From Chloroflexia bacterium (GTDB taxonomy: Bacteria > Chloroflexota > Chloroflexia > Thermomicrobiales > JALYUS01): DNA of 6,501 bases. This document shows positions 1 through 6,473 of the stretch, in pieces; position 1 is the stretch's first letter; each line of letters begins with the position of its first letter. Where the stretch lies: assembly GCA_025924435.1 (NCBI GenBank), contig JAICIL010000259.1, forward strand, positions 1 through 6,501. The letters are read 5' to 3'. The translations under genes and the position numbers were made by a program. The notes under the pieces are model-generated. The model was not told the DNA's origin and ran no database searches. It saw nothing but the letters and a program-made list of their open reading frames with translations.

Positions 1-119
1 CGACGCATCCTCTGACGTGTTTGTCAGTCGTCCCGAATGCGGCGAATGCGCCCCTGTCAGGTGCCCACCGTAGACTGGCATCGTTCGGTCGTAGCACGCG
101 CTCAGGGGAAGGAATCGGC
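1..119. other. Upstream leader, no gene identified
   Basis: This stretch precedes the first credible start codon. The reading frame of gene 1 stays open back to a TTG at 21, but residues encoded between 21 and 119 show no conserved character and the strong ribosome-binding site lies just before the ATG at 120, so I treat this as untranslated or as the tail of upstream sequence. A TGA at 13-15 could end an upstream gene but only four codons are visible. An imperfect 9-nt tandem repeat (CGAATGCG twice, 34-41 and 43-50) is present. I see no convincing -35/-10 pair, so the promoter may lie further upstream. Confidence 0.4.
104..113 (+). promoter_or_regulatory. Ribosome-binding site fixing the gene 1 start
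   Basis: AGGGGAAGGA is a purine-rich Shine-Dalgarno sequence with 6 nt between its last base and the ATG at 120. It decides the start at 120 over the in-frame TTG at 21, which would add 33 unconserved-looking residues. Confidence 0.7.
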
Positions 120-1745
120 ATGCGTCTTGCCGCGGAAAAAGGTCGGCGCGCACTCGCGCCCACTCCCGTTGTCGGCCCGGTTGGCGGCGATCAGGCCGCC
201 CGGCACGCCGCGTGGCGGCTCGGGCGGATCGCGCTCCTGATCGTCGGTTGCCTCTGCTGCGCGGCGCTCCTCTTCGTCCACCTCGATCGGTCGCCCCGGA
301 CGTGGTTCGACGAAGGCTCGCATCTCCACGTCCCGAAGACGCTCGTGCAGACGGGGCATTACGCCGACCGGAGCAGCGAGGGCTTTCGCGCCTTCGGGCC
401 GACCATCGGCGTGGGCCCGACCGTCATGCTGCCGATTGCCGCCGTCTTCAAAATCGGGGGGATTGGGCTGCTCGGCGCGCGGCTCGTCATCGCCCTGTAC
501 ACCATGATCGCGATCAGCGCGTTCGCGCTGCTGATGAACCGCCTGGCCGGGGGGCGCGTCGCGCTGCTGGCCGTGATCCTGATGCTCGCGGCGCCGGGGC
601 TGGACTTCATCACCACCGGGCGACAGGTGCTCGGCGAGGTGCCCGCCTTCGCCTATCTCCTCATCGGGCTGCTCGTCTGGTTCGCGCGGGACGACGCGAC
701 GGGCGATGCCGTCCTGACCGGCTGCACGAAACGCTGCATGATCGCGGGCGGTTTCTTCGGGCTGACGATCGTCACCAAGAGCGAACTCGGCATCGTGATC
801 GCGCCGTCGCTGATCGCGCTCGCGATCCTCGCCCTCGTCTGGGACCGGCGGATCGGCCTCAAGCAGGCGCTCGTGCCGCTGATTGTCATGCTGGTGGTGT
901 TCGGGACGTGGGAACTCGCCTTGCTGACAATCGTCACAGGCGGTTCGTTGCGAGAGAATCTCATGCTGCTTCGCCAGGCATCGGGGGGCAGCCTGATCGT
1001 CGTCGCGCCGCACCGGATGATCGCGGGCGCGCGCTTCCTCCTCGGCCCCCAGGCGTATTTCGCGCTGCTGATCCCCGCGCTCGTGTATGCCGGCGTGCGG
1101 GCCGTCCGCCGCCGAATGAGCGTCGGCGAACTCACCCTCCTCATCTTCGCGCTCGTCGGTTTCGCCTGGTTTGCGGGGGCGTCGGTCGCCTGGCCGCGCT
1201 ACGCTTTCGTGCCCCTCGCGCTCGCGGCCCTGCCCGTCGCGCGGCTCGTTGACGACGGTGTTCGCGCGCTCTGGCGGCGCCCGGATCGGGGCAGGCTCCT
1301 GGCCCCGCTCGCCGCGCTCGCGCTCGGCGTCCTCGTCGCGACATCATTCGGCGGCCAGCTCCACCGGACGCTCGCGGCATCGGACGCGCCGCAGCAGATG
1401 GCGGCGTATCTCAATCGGTCGGTGCCCACGTCGGCGATCATCGAGACATGGGAGCCGGAACTCGGCGTGCTGACCGATCATCGCTACCACTACCCGCCGC
1501 CGTCGCTGCTCGACCGGTCGGTGCGCCATCAATGGCTCGGCGGCCCGTCGCTCGATGGCTACGACCCCCTCGCGGGCGGGGCGGAATACCTCATCATCGG
1601 CCCCTTTGCGCGCTATTCGGGCATCTACGACGAGGCCGCGATCGCGGCGCGATACCAGCGGGTCACGACCGTCGGTGACTACGCCCTGTTCAGATTGAAG
1701 GAGAGCGCGGCGGGCGGGCCGAATAGCGGGGGAGAAGCGCGATGA
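120..1745 (+). CDS. GT39/ArnT-PMT-like membrane glycosyltransferase
   Basis: Predicted integral membrane glycosyltransferase of the GT-C fold (541 aa), expected to move a sugar from a polyprenyl-phosphate carrier to an acceptor on the outer face of the cytoplasmic membrane. After a basic N-terminus, TM1 spans about residues 36-54 and is followed by a long outer loop with WFDEG at 62-66. The D64-E65 pair sits where ArnT and protein O-mannosyltransferases carry the catalytic Asp. GRQVLGE (167-173) and a PRY motif (359-361) are typical of the family. Roughly ten to twelve hydrophobic helices end near 411, and residues 412-541 form a soluble, probably extracytoplasmic, C-terminal domain. Start chosen at 120 for its strong ribosome-binding site. 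The stop overlaps the next gene as ATGA. The neighbouring polyprenyl-phosphate sugar synthase and flippase-like genes fit this role. The acceptor (lipid, protein or polysaccharide) is unknown. Confidence 0.8.
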   Translation: MRLAAEKGRRALAPTPVVGPVGGDQAARHAAWRLGRIALLIVGCLCCAALLFVHLDRSPRTWFDEGSHLHVPKTLVQTGHYADRSSEGFRAFGPTIGVGPTVMLPIAAVFKIGGIGLLGARLVIALYTMIAISAFALLMNRLAGGRVALLAVILMLAAPGLDFITTGRQVLGEVPAFAYLLIGLLVWFARDDATGDAVLTGCTKRCMIAGGFFGLTIVTKSELGIVIAPSLIALAILALVWDRRIGLKQALVPLIVMLVVFGTWELALLTIVTGGSLRENLMLLRQASGGSLIVVAPHRMIAGARFLLGPQAYFALLIPALVYAGVRAVRRRMSVGELTLLIFALVGFAWFAGASVAWPRYAFVPLALAALPVARLVDDGVRALWRRPDRGRLLAPLAALALGVLVATSFGGQLHRTLAASDAPQQMAAYLNRSVPTSAIIETWEPELGVLTDHRYHYPPPSLLDRSVRHQWLGGPSLDGYDPLAGGAEYLIIGPFARYSGIYDEAAIAARYQRVTTVGDYALFRLKESAAGGPNSGGEAR

Positions 1746-2776
1746 GTACACGCAATGGGCTTCGCATCGGCGTCATCGGCGTCGGCGTGATGGGAGAGCG
1801 GCACACGCGGGTCTACAGCACGCTCCCCGGCGTCGCCGCGGTCGGCGTGTACGACGCCGATAGCCAGCGGGCGCGGCGGGTCGCGGCGCAGTATGGGGCG
1901 CGGGCCTTCGCATCGCTCGACGCCTTGATCGGCTGGGCGGACGCGGTGAGCGTCGTCACGCCGACGCAGTCGCATGTCGAACTTGCGCTCCGCTGCATGG
2001 AGCGCGGCGTGCATGTGCTCGTCGAGAAACCGCTGGCGGAGAGCGTCGCCCACGGGGAGACGATTGTGCGCGCCGGGCAGGAGCACGGGTGCATCGTCCA
2101 GGTCGGGCATATCGAGCGGTTCAACCCGACCATCGCGCAACTGCGGCTCATCCCGCAGGCGAAGAACCCGCTGGCGGTGACGATCCGCCGCATGAGCCCC
2201 TTCGACCCGCGCAACACCACGGTTGATGTCATCTTCGACCTGATGATCCACGACCTCGACCTCGCGCTCGACCTCTACGGGCCGGAGATCGCGGAGATGC
2301 AGGCGCACGGGTTGCGGGCGCGCACGAACGAGATAGACCATGCCGTCCTCAACTTCTCCGTCCACGACGGCCCGCTCGTGACGATCGTCGCCTCGCGCGT
2401 CACCGAGCAAAAGGTCCGGCACATCGAAATCGTCGCGGACGGCTACTACATCGAGGCCGATCTGCTGAACAAACGCATCAGCATCCACCGCCACACCACG
2501 CCGCTCTACACGGCGACATCCGAAGCGGTGACGTATCGCCAGGAATCGCTGATCGAGCAGATCCATGTCCCGGCCATTGAGCCGCTGGCGCTCGAACTCG
2601 ACAATTTCCTCACCTGCGTTCGGACGGAGACGCGGCCGGTCGTCTCGGGAGAAGACGGGCTGCGGGCGGTGATGTATGCGGCAAAGGTGCGGGAACTGAT
2701 TGACGCGCGGGCGACCTGGTCGCGGGCGCTCGCCATGCCGGTTCCCGCCGCACGGGAGGTGCAGCAATGGGCATAG
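1742..2776 (+). CDS. Gfo/Idh/MocA-family NAD(P)-dependent sugar oxidoreductase
   Basis: Probable cytoplasmic dehydrogenase acting on a sugar or nucleotide sugar (344 aa, normal family length). The N-terminal Rossmann fold has GVGVMG at 13-18 for NAD(P) binding, followed by the family signature EKP at 95-97 (K96 is the usual catalytic lysine). GHIERFNP (122-129) and DLMIHDLDL (166-174, H170 the likely catalytic histidine) mark the second domain and resemble the branch containing UDP-sugar 3-dehydrogenases such as WlbA and GnnA. That substrate assignment is inference. GGAG at 1731-1734 lies 7 nt before the ATG, which overlaps the gene 1 stop. The adjacent UDP-GlcNAc 2-epimerase makes a UDP-HexNAc substrate plausible, but no partner aminotransferase or acetyltransferase is present in the window. 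Confidence 0.85.
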   Translation: MSTRNGLRIGVIGVGVMGERHTRVYSTLPGVAAVGVYDADSQRARRVAAQYGARAFASLDALIGWADAVSVVTPTQSHVELALRCMERGVHVLVEKPLAESVAHGETIVRAGQEHGCIVQVGHIERFNPTIAQLRLIPQAKNPLAVTIRRMSPFDPRNTTVDVIFDLMIHDLDLALDLYGPEIAEMQAHGLRARTNEIDHAVLNFSVHDGPLVTIVASRVTEQKVRHIEIVADGYYIEADLLNKRISIHRHTTPLYTATSEAVTYRQESLIEQIHVPAIEPLALELDNFLTCVRTETRPVVSGEDGLRAVMYAAKVRELIDARATWSRALAMPVPAAREVQQWA

Positions 2777-3585
2777 GAAACGGGCAGCAGGGGGCGAGGG
2801 CGGCGGTGTCGCTCATCATCCCCTGCTGCAATGAAGCGGATGGGTTGCCGGCGCTCGAAGCCGTCCTCCCGCCGCTCATCGCGCGCCTGGAGGATCGCGG
2901 CGCGGTTGAAACGATCCTCATTGACGACGGCAGCACGGACGAGACCTGGCCGATGCTCCAGGGGCTCGCCGCGCGCGTGCCGAATGTCCATCTCGTCCGC
3001 CATCGGACGAACTACGGCCTCGGCGCCGCGCTGCGGACCGGATTCTCCCACGCGCGCGGCGAGATCGTCGTGACGACGGACGCCGATGGGACGTACCCGT
3101 TCGCCGAGATACCCGATCTCGTGGCGCGGCTCACGCCGGAAACCGCCATCGTCACCGCGTCGCCGTACCACCCGGACGGCGGTGTGGACGGCGTGCCGCC
3201 GTGGCGGCTCTTCCTGAGCAAGGGCGCGTCGCGCTGCTACCGCGTCGCACTGCGGGGGCACGGCGCATCGGTGCACACCTACACGAGCCTCTTTCGCGCC
3301 TATCGGCGCGAGGTGCTGCCCTATGTCATGCCGGAACACGAAGGGTTCCTCGCCGTGGCGGAAATCCTCGTGCGGGGGACGCTCGCGGGGTACAGGGTCG
3401 CGGAATATCCGACCGTCCTGCGCGCGCGGCGCTACGGGCAATCCAAGGCGCGCGTCTTCAGCATCACGCTCACGCATCTCGGGTTCCTCGCCGGCCTCGT
3501 GACCCACCGCGTGCGGGTGCGCGCAACGGCCCCGATGCTCTCCGCGCCGCCGATCGCGACATCGAGGGAGGTCGCGGGTGGCTAG
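2767..3585 (+). CDS. GT2 polyprenyl-phosphate sugar synthase (DPM1-like)
   Basis: Predicted GT-A fold glycosyltransferase (272 aa) that would transfer a sugar from a nucleotide donor to a polyprenyl phosphate at the inner face of the membrane. IPCCNE (18-23) corresponds to the usual PxYNE start of GT2 enzymes, with Cys in place of Tyr. IDDGSTD (52-58) binds the nucleotide, NYGLGAALRTG (82-92) is the DPM-type loop, and DADG (105-108) supplies the metal-binding acidic motif. The region SPYHPDGGVDG (132-142) and the later YGQSK (223-227) also match the DPM1-like group. There are no C-terminal membrane helices, as in single-domain DPM1-type catalytic proteins. The start is supported by GGGAGGT at 2754-2760, 6 nt before the ATG, and overlaps the upstream gene by 10 nt. 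The sugar donor (mannose, glucose or an amino sugar) cannot be read from the sequence. Confidence 0.85.
   Translation: MGIGNGQQGARAAVSLIIPCCNEADGLPALEAVLPPLIARLEDRGAVETILIDDGSTDETWPMLQGLAARVPNVHLVRHRTNYGLGAALRTGFSHARGEIVVTTDADGTYPFAEIPDLVARLTPETAIVTASPYHPDGGVDGVPPWRLFLSKGASRCYRVALRGHGASVHTYTSLFRAYRREVLPYVMPEHEGFLAVAEILVRGTLAGYRVAEYPTVLRARRYGQSKARVFSITLTHLGFLAGLVTHRVRVRATAPMLSAPPIATSREVAGG
3564..3572 (+). promoter_or_regulatory. Ribosome-binding site for the GTG start of the epimerase
   Basis: GAGGGAGGT lies 5 nt before the GTG at 3578 and inside the last codons of the upstream glycosyltransferase gene. It supports GTG as the start although there is no ATG nearby. The same 12 bases, ATCGAGGGAGGT, recur before the last gene of the operon (5093-5104). 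Confidence 0.75.
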
Positions 3586-4723
3586 CATTGTCACGGTGCT
3601 CGGCACCCGCCCGGAAGTGATCAAACTCTCGTCCCTGCTGCCGCTTCTCAATGATCGGTGGTCCCACGCCCTCGTGCACACCGGCCAGCACTACGACGAG
3701 GAGATGGTGGACGTCTTTTTCCACGACCTCAAACTGGCGCCGCCGGACTATGCGCTCGCCGTCGGATCGGGATCGCATGCGAAGCAGATCGCCCAGATTA
3801 TCCTCGGCCTGGAGGAGATCTTCCGGCGCGAAGAGGCCAAACTGGTGATCGTGCAGGGCGACACGAATACGACGCTCGGCGGGGCGCTCGCCGCGCGGCA
3901 GTTGGGCATCCCGGTGGCCCATGTCGAGGCGGGGTGCCGCTCGCACAACCGGCAGATGCCGGAGGAGCAGAATCGCATCGTCGTTGACCACCTCGCGGAC
4001 TATCTTTTCACGCCCGACGCCATCGCCACGGAGCATCTGCTCCGCGAGGGGATCGCGACCGACCGCATCTTCATGACCGGCTCGACCGGCGTTGACGCCT
4101 GCTTGCGCAACTGGGGATACGCGACGACGCAGCCGGTTCTCGATCACCTGAACATCGAGCGGCGCGCCTATGGCCTCGTGACCGTGCATCGGGCGGCGAA
4201 CACCGTCCCCGAGGTCCTGCCGGGCATTTTCGCCGCGCTGAATGAGATCGCCGGGCAACTCCCGCTCGTCTTCCCGATGCATCCGCGCACGCGCGCCGTT
4301 TTCGACGCATTGGGCCTTGCGGACGGTCTGCACCCGGACATCCATCTGCTCCCGCCGCTCGGCTATCTGGATTCCCTCGCGTTGATCGGCAACGCGCTCG
4401 TCGTGCTGACCGACTCGGGAGGTGTACAGGAAGAGACCGCCGCGCTACGGATTCCCACGCTCATTCTACGAGAGGAGACGGAATGGCAAGCATACGTGAA
4501 CGCCGGGACGCACCGATTGGTTGGGATGAAGCCGGAGACGATCGTCCCACATTTCCACGCCCTGCTCCGCGATGGCTCGCTCGACGCGACGCCGCTGCAC
4601 GCCCTGCCGGCATCGGCGGGAGCGGCGGGGCGCATCGCGGCGATCCTCGCGACGATCCTGCCCTACGACCAGCCGATCCGGCTACCCGTCACGCCGCGCC
4701 CAGCCTCGGAGCACACCGCATGA
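3578..4723 (+). CDS. wecB: UDP-N-acetylglucosamine 2-epimerase, non-hydrolysing
   Basis: Cytoplasmic enzyme of the GT-B-like epimerase family, interconverting UDP-GlcNAc and UDP-ManNAc (381 aa, full length). GTRPE at 9-13 (R11) with K16 opens the protein, as in characterised WecB. HTGQH (34-38), QGDTNT (93-98, D95), HVEAG (115-119, E117) and PEEQNR (128-133, E130 and R133) correspond to the active-site acidic and basic residues. VTVHRAAN (201-208, H204) holds the catalytic histidine but has Ala where the family normally has Glu (HRxEN). TDSGGVQEE (278-286) and LREETEW (297-303) complete the UDP-binding site. GTG start with strong Shine-Dalgarno, overlapping the upstream gene by 8 nt. The last 20 or so residues (Pro-rich, after about 362) look like an unconserved tail. 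A related activity on another UDP-HexNAc is possible. Confidence 0.92.
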   Translation: MASIVTVLGTRPEVIKLSSLLPLLNDRWSHALVHTGQHYDEEMVDVFFHDLKLAPPDYALAVGSGSHAKQIAQIILGLEEIFRREEAKLVIVQGDTNTTLGGALAARQLGIPVAHVEAGCRSHNRQMPEEQNRIVVDHLADYLFTPDAIATEHLLREGIATDRIFMTGSTGVDACLRNWGYATTQPVLDHLNIERRAYGLVTVHRAANTVPEVLPGIFAALNEIAGQLPLVFPMHPRTRAVFDALGLADGLHPDIHLLPPLGYLDSLALIGNALVVLTDSGGVQEETAALRIPTLILREETEWQAYVNAGTHRLVGMKPETIVPHFHALLRDGSLDATPLHALPASAGAAGRIAAILATILPYDQPIRLPVTPRPASEHTA

Positions 4724-5085
4724 TGAATCTTGCCCTGATCCTCACCAGCACCGTCTTCGGCGTCGTCGGCCAACTGATGCTGAAGCGGGGGATGACCGTC
4801 CTCGGCCCGCTGTCCCCGACAGTCAGGGACGCACCGGGACTCGTCGTGCGCGTCTTCACGACACCGGCGGTCGTCCTCGGCCTCGCGATCTATGTCGGCG
4901 CCACCTTCTTCTGGCTGCTCGCACTCTCGCGGGTGCAACTCACCTACGCATACCCCTTCGCGAGCCTCAGTTACGTGCTGATCGTCATCGCGGCATGGAC
5001 GATGCTCGGCGAGCATCCGTCCCCGCTGCGACTGGGCGGCATGGGAGTGATCGTGCTCGGGGTGCTTCTCATCTCGCAAACGTGA
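4720..5085 (+). CDS. SMR/EamA-like four-helix protein, ArnE/ArnF-type flippase candidate
   Basis: Small integral membrane protein (121 aa) with four hydrophobic helices at about 3-24, 50-70, 76-96 and 103-119. GQLMLKRGM (17-25) after the first helix and the conserved MLGE (95-98) before the last helix are typical of the SMR/EamA superfamily. The length matches ArnE and ArnF, the two subunits that carry undecaprenyl-phosphate-aminoarabinose across the membrane. A polyprenyl-phosphate sugar flippase role is inferred from context, between a DPM-like synthase and a GT39-like transferase. Start at 4720 overlaps the epimerase stop. A second ATG at 4723 is equally possible and removes one residue. 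Only a weak GGAG (4708-4711) precedes it, so it probably depends on translational coupling. Upstream in-frame codons back to 4483 lie inside the epimerase and are not used. A drug-efflux role is less likely here. Confidence 0.75.
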   Translation: MMNLALILTSTVFGVVGQLMLKRGMTVLGPLSPTVRDAPGLVVRVFTTPAVVLGLAIYVGATFFWLLALSRVQLTYAYPFASLSYVLIVIAAWTMLGEHPSPLRLGGMGVIVLGVLLISQT

Positions 5086-5095
5086 TGGATCAATC

Positions 5096-5104
5096 GAGGG
5101 AGGT
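5096..5104 (+). promoter_or_regulatory. Ribosome-binding site deciding the start of the FAD oxidoreductase
   Basis: GAGGGAGGT ends 7 nt before the ATG at 5112. An in-frame ATG at 5085 overlaps the previous stop but would place this site inside the coding region and add nine residues ahead of the FAD-binding strand. The site and the usual proximity of the dinucleotide-binding motif to the N-terminus favour 5112. Confidence 0.75.
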
Positions 5105-5111
5105 TGGGCGC

Positions 5112-6473
5112 ATGCGGGTCGCAATTGTCGGTGGCGGCATCCTGGGGACGAGCCTCGGCTACTTCCTCGCCGAGGCGGGGGTCGAGGTGCATCTCGTGGA
5201 ACGGGGCGACAATCTCGGCGGCCTCGTCGCGCCGATTGAACTGGACGAACTCGGCGGCGTGCGGGTGGATCGCTACTACCACTGCATCCTCAACAGCGAC
5301 CGCCATTTCATTGATCTCATCCGCGCGGTGGGGTTGGGGGACCGGCTGCAACAGGTCGAGACGAAGATGGGCTTCTACCACGACACGCGCCTCTACCCGA
5401 TGTCCACGCCGCTGGAGTTCCTGCGCTTCCCGCCCCTCGGCATGCTCGACCGCGCCCGCCTCGCCCTGACCATCCTCGCCTGCCGCCGCATCACGGACTG
5501 GCACGATCTGGAAAACGTCAGCGTGGAGGCGTGGCTGACGCGCCTCAGCGGGCGGCACGCATACGAGACGATCTGGAAGCCGCTCCTCGGCGCGAAGTTC
5601 GACGGCGACTTCGCGCAGGTCCCCGCGACCTATATCTGGTCGCGCCTCGTCCGCATGACGGACACGCGCGACGGCGCGGCGCAGAAGGAGTTGATGGGGT
5701 ACCTGATCGGCGGACATCTCCCCGTCGTCGAGGCGCTCGCGGCGCGGGTCGTCGCGTCGGGCGGCACGGTGCGGACGGGAACCGCCGTTTCCGCCGTGCT
5801 CACCGACAACATCGGGCGCGTGCGCGGCATCCGGACCGACCGGGGCGATGTGGAGGCGGACGCAGTCGTCCTCACCACGCCGACCGGGATCGCCCGCCGC
5901 CTCCTGCCGGAACAACTCTCGCCGGTCGCCGATCGCTGGGGGCAACTCGACGGCTATCTCGGCGTCATCCTCCTGCTCGTCGTGCTCCGGCGGCAACTGA
6001 CGCCGTACTACACGACGAATGTCACCGACACCTCGGTGCCGTTCACGGGCGTCATCGAGACGACGAACCTCATCGCCCCGGAGCACGTCGGCGGCTATCA
6101 CCTCGTCTACCTGCCGAAGTATGTTTATCCGGACAATCCGTACACCGCCATGGACGACGATTCGTTGCGCGCGGACTTTCTCGGCCACCTCCGCCGGATG
6201 TTCCCCGATCTCACCGATGATGACATCGTGACGACGCGCCTCTTCCGCGAGCGGTACGTCGAGCCGATCCACCCCATCGGCGGGATGGACCGGATCGCCC
6301 CGATCCGGACGGAGATCCCCGGACTCTATCTCGCCAACACGAGCCAGATCTACCCCGCACTCACGAACTGCGACTCCGTGACCCGCCACGCGCGGCAGGT
6401 CTCCTCCCTCGTTCTGGAAGGCGAATCGCCATCCCGCTACGCGCGCGAAGAAGAACTTCTCGCCACGGTCTGA
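5112..6473 (+). CDS. FAD-dependent oxidoreductase, amine oxidase/PPOX-like fold
   Basis: Predicted flavoprotein (453 aa) of unknown substrate. The N-terminus is a clear FAD-binding Rossmann unit: VAIVGGGILG (3-12) with GxGxxG at 7-12, an acidic residue E30 at the end of the second strand, and a GG pair at 36-37. The middle carries DRYYH (53-57) and WKPLLGAKFD (155-164), features of the NAD(P)-binding-like amine oxidase/protoporphyrinogen oxidase group. VVLTTPT (252-258) is the return to the FAD domain, and GLYLANTSQIYP (404-415) is the C-terminal flavin-contact segment. No signal peptide is seen, so it is probably cytoplasmic or membrane-peripheral. Being last in a glycan operon suggests oxidation or isomerisation of a sugar nucleotide or lipid-linked sugar, as UDP-galactopyranose mutase does with a distantly similar fold. 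Nothing in the context suggests haem synthesis. The substrate is inference only. Confidence 0.8.
   Translation: MRVAIVGGGILGTSLGYFLAEAGVEVHLVERGDNLGGLVAPIELDELGGVRVDRYYHCILNSDRHFIDLIRAVGLGDRLQQVETKMGFYHDTRLYPMSTPLEFLRFPPLGMLDRARLALTILACRRITDWHDLENVSVEAWLTRLSGRHAYETIWKPLLGAKFDGDFAQVPATYIWSRLVRMTDTRDGAAQKELMGYLIGGHLPVVEALAARVVASGGTVRTGTAVSAVLTDNIGRVRGIRTDRGDVEADAVVLTTPTGIARRLLPEQLSPVADRWGQLDGYLGVILLLVVLRRQLTPYYTTNVTDTSVPFTGVIETTNLIAPEHVGGYHLVYLPKYVYPDNPYTAMDDDSLRADFLGHLRRMFPDLTDDDIVTTRLFRERYVEPIHPIGGMDRIAPIRTEIPGLYLANTSQIYPALTNCDSVTRHARQVSSLVLEGESPSRYAREEELLATV

Larger units (their letters stand above)
120..6473 (+). other. Six-gene glycosylation operon
   Basis: All six genes lie on the same strand with overlapping stop/start codons (4, 10, 8 and 4 nt), and a single 26-nt spacer before the last gene. 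This arrangement implies co-transcription and translational coupling, with each upstream stop lying at or inside the next gene's initiation region. Functions match one process: nucleotide-sugar modification, loading onto a polyprenyl phosphate carrier, flipping and outer-face transfer. No internal promoter or terminator is visible. The operon could extend beyond either end of the window. Confidence 0.85.

Noticed and set aside
21..49. Possible promoter with TTGTCA at 21-26 and a -10 region 17 nt downstream
   Set aside because: The -35 match is fair, but the hexamer at 44-49 (GAATGC) does not resemble TATAAT, and such partial matches are common by chance.
102..1013. Antisense open frame of 303 codons opposite gene 1
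   Set aside because: It lies wholly opposite a recognisable glycosyltransferase, its translation is rich in Arg, Asp, His and Gln with no known motif, and long antisense frames are expected in GC-rich coding DNA.
1635..1648. Perfect 14-bp palindrome GCCGCGATCGCGGC within gene 1
   Set aside because: It encodes a plain Ala/Ile stretch in a GC-rich gene and is not repeated in the window, so chance is the simplest explanation.
1679..2767. Antisense open frame of 362 codons opposite gene 2
   Set aside because: Exactly mirrors the Gfo/Idh/MocA gene. Its composition is Arg/Asp-rich and shows no domain, so it is a shadow of the codon bias.
4572..5111. N-terminal extension of the FAD oxidoreductase frame back to 4572
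   Set aside because: This extension runs through the epimerase and flippase-like genes out of frame, is Arg-rich, and precedes the strong ribosome-binding site and the FAD-binding strand that begin the real protein at 5112.
4971..6389. Antisense open frame of 472 codons opposite gene 6
   Set aside because: Although long, it is the complement of a clear FAD oxidoreductase and reads as low-complexity charged sequence without motifs.
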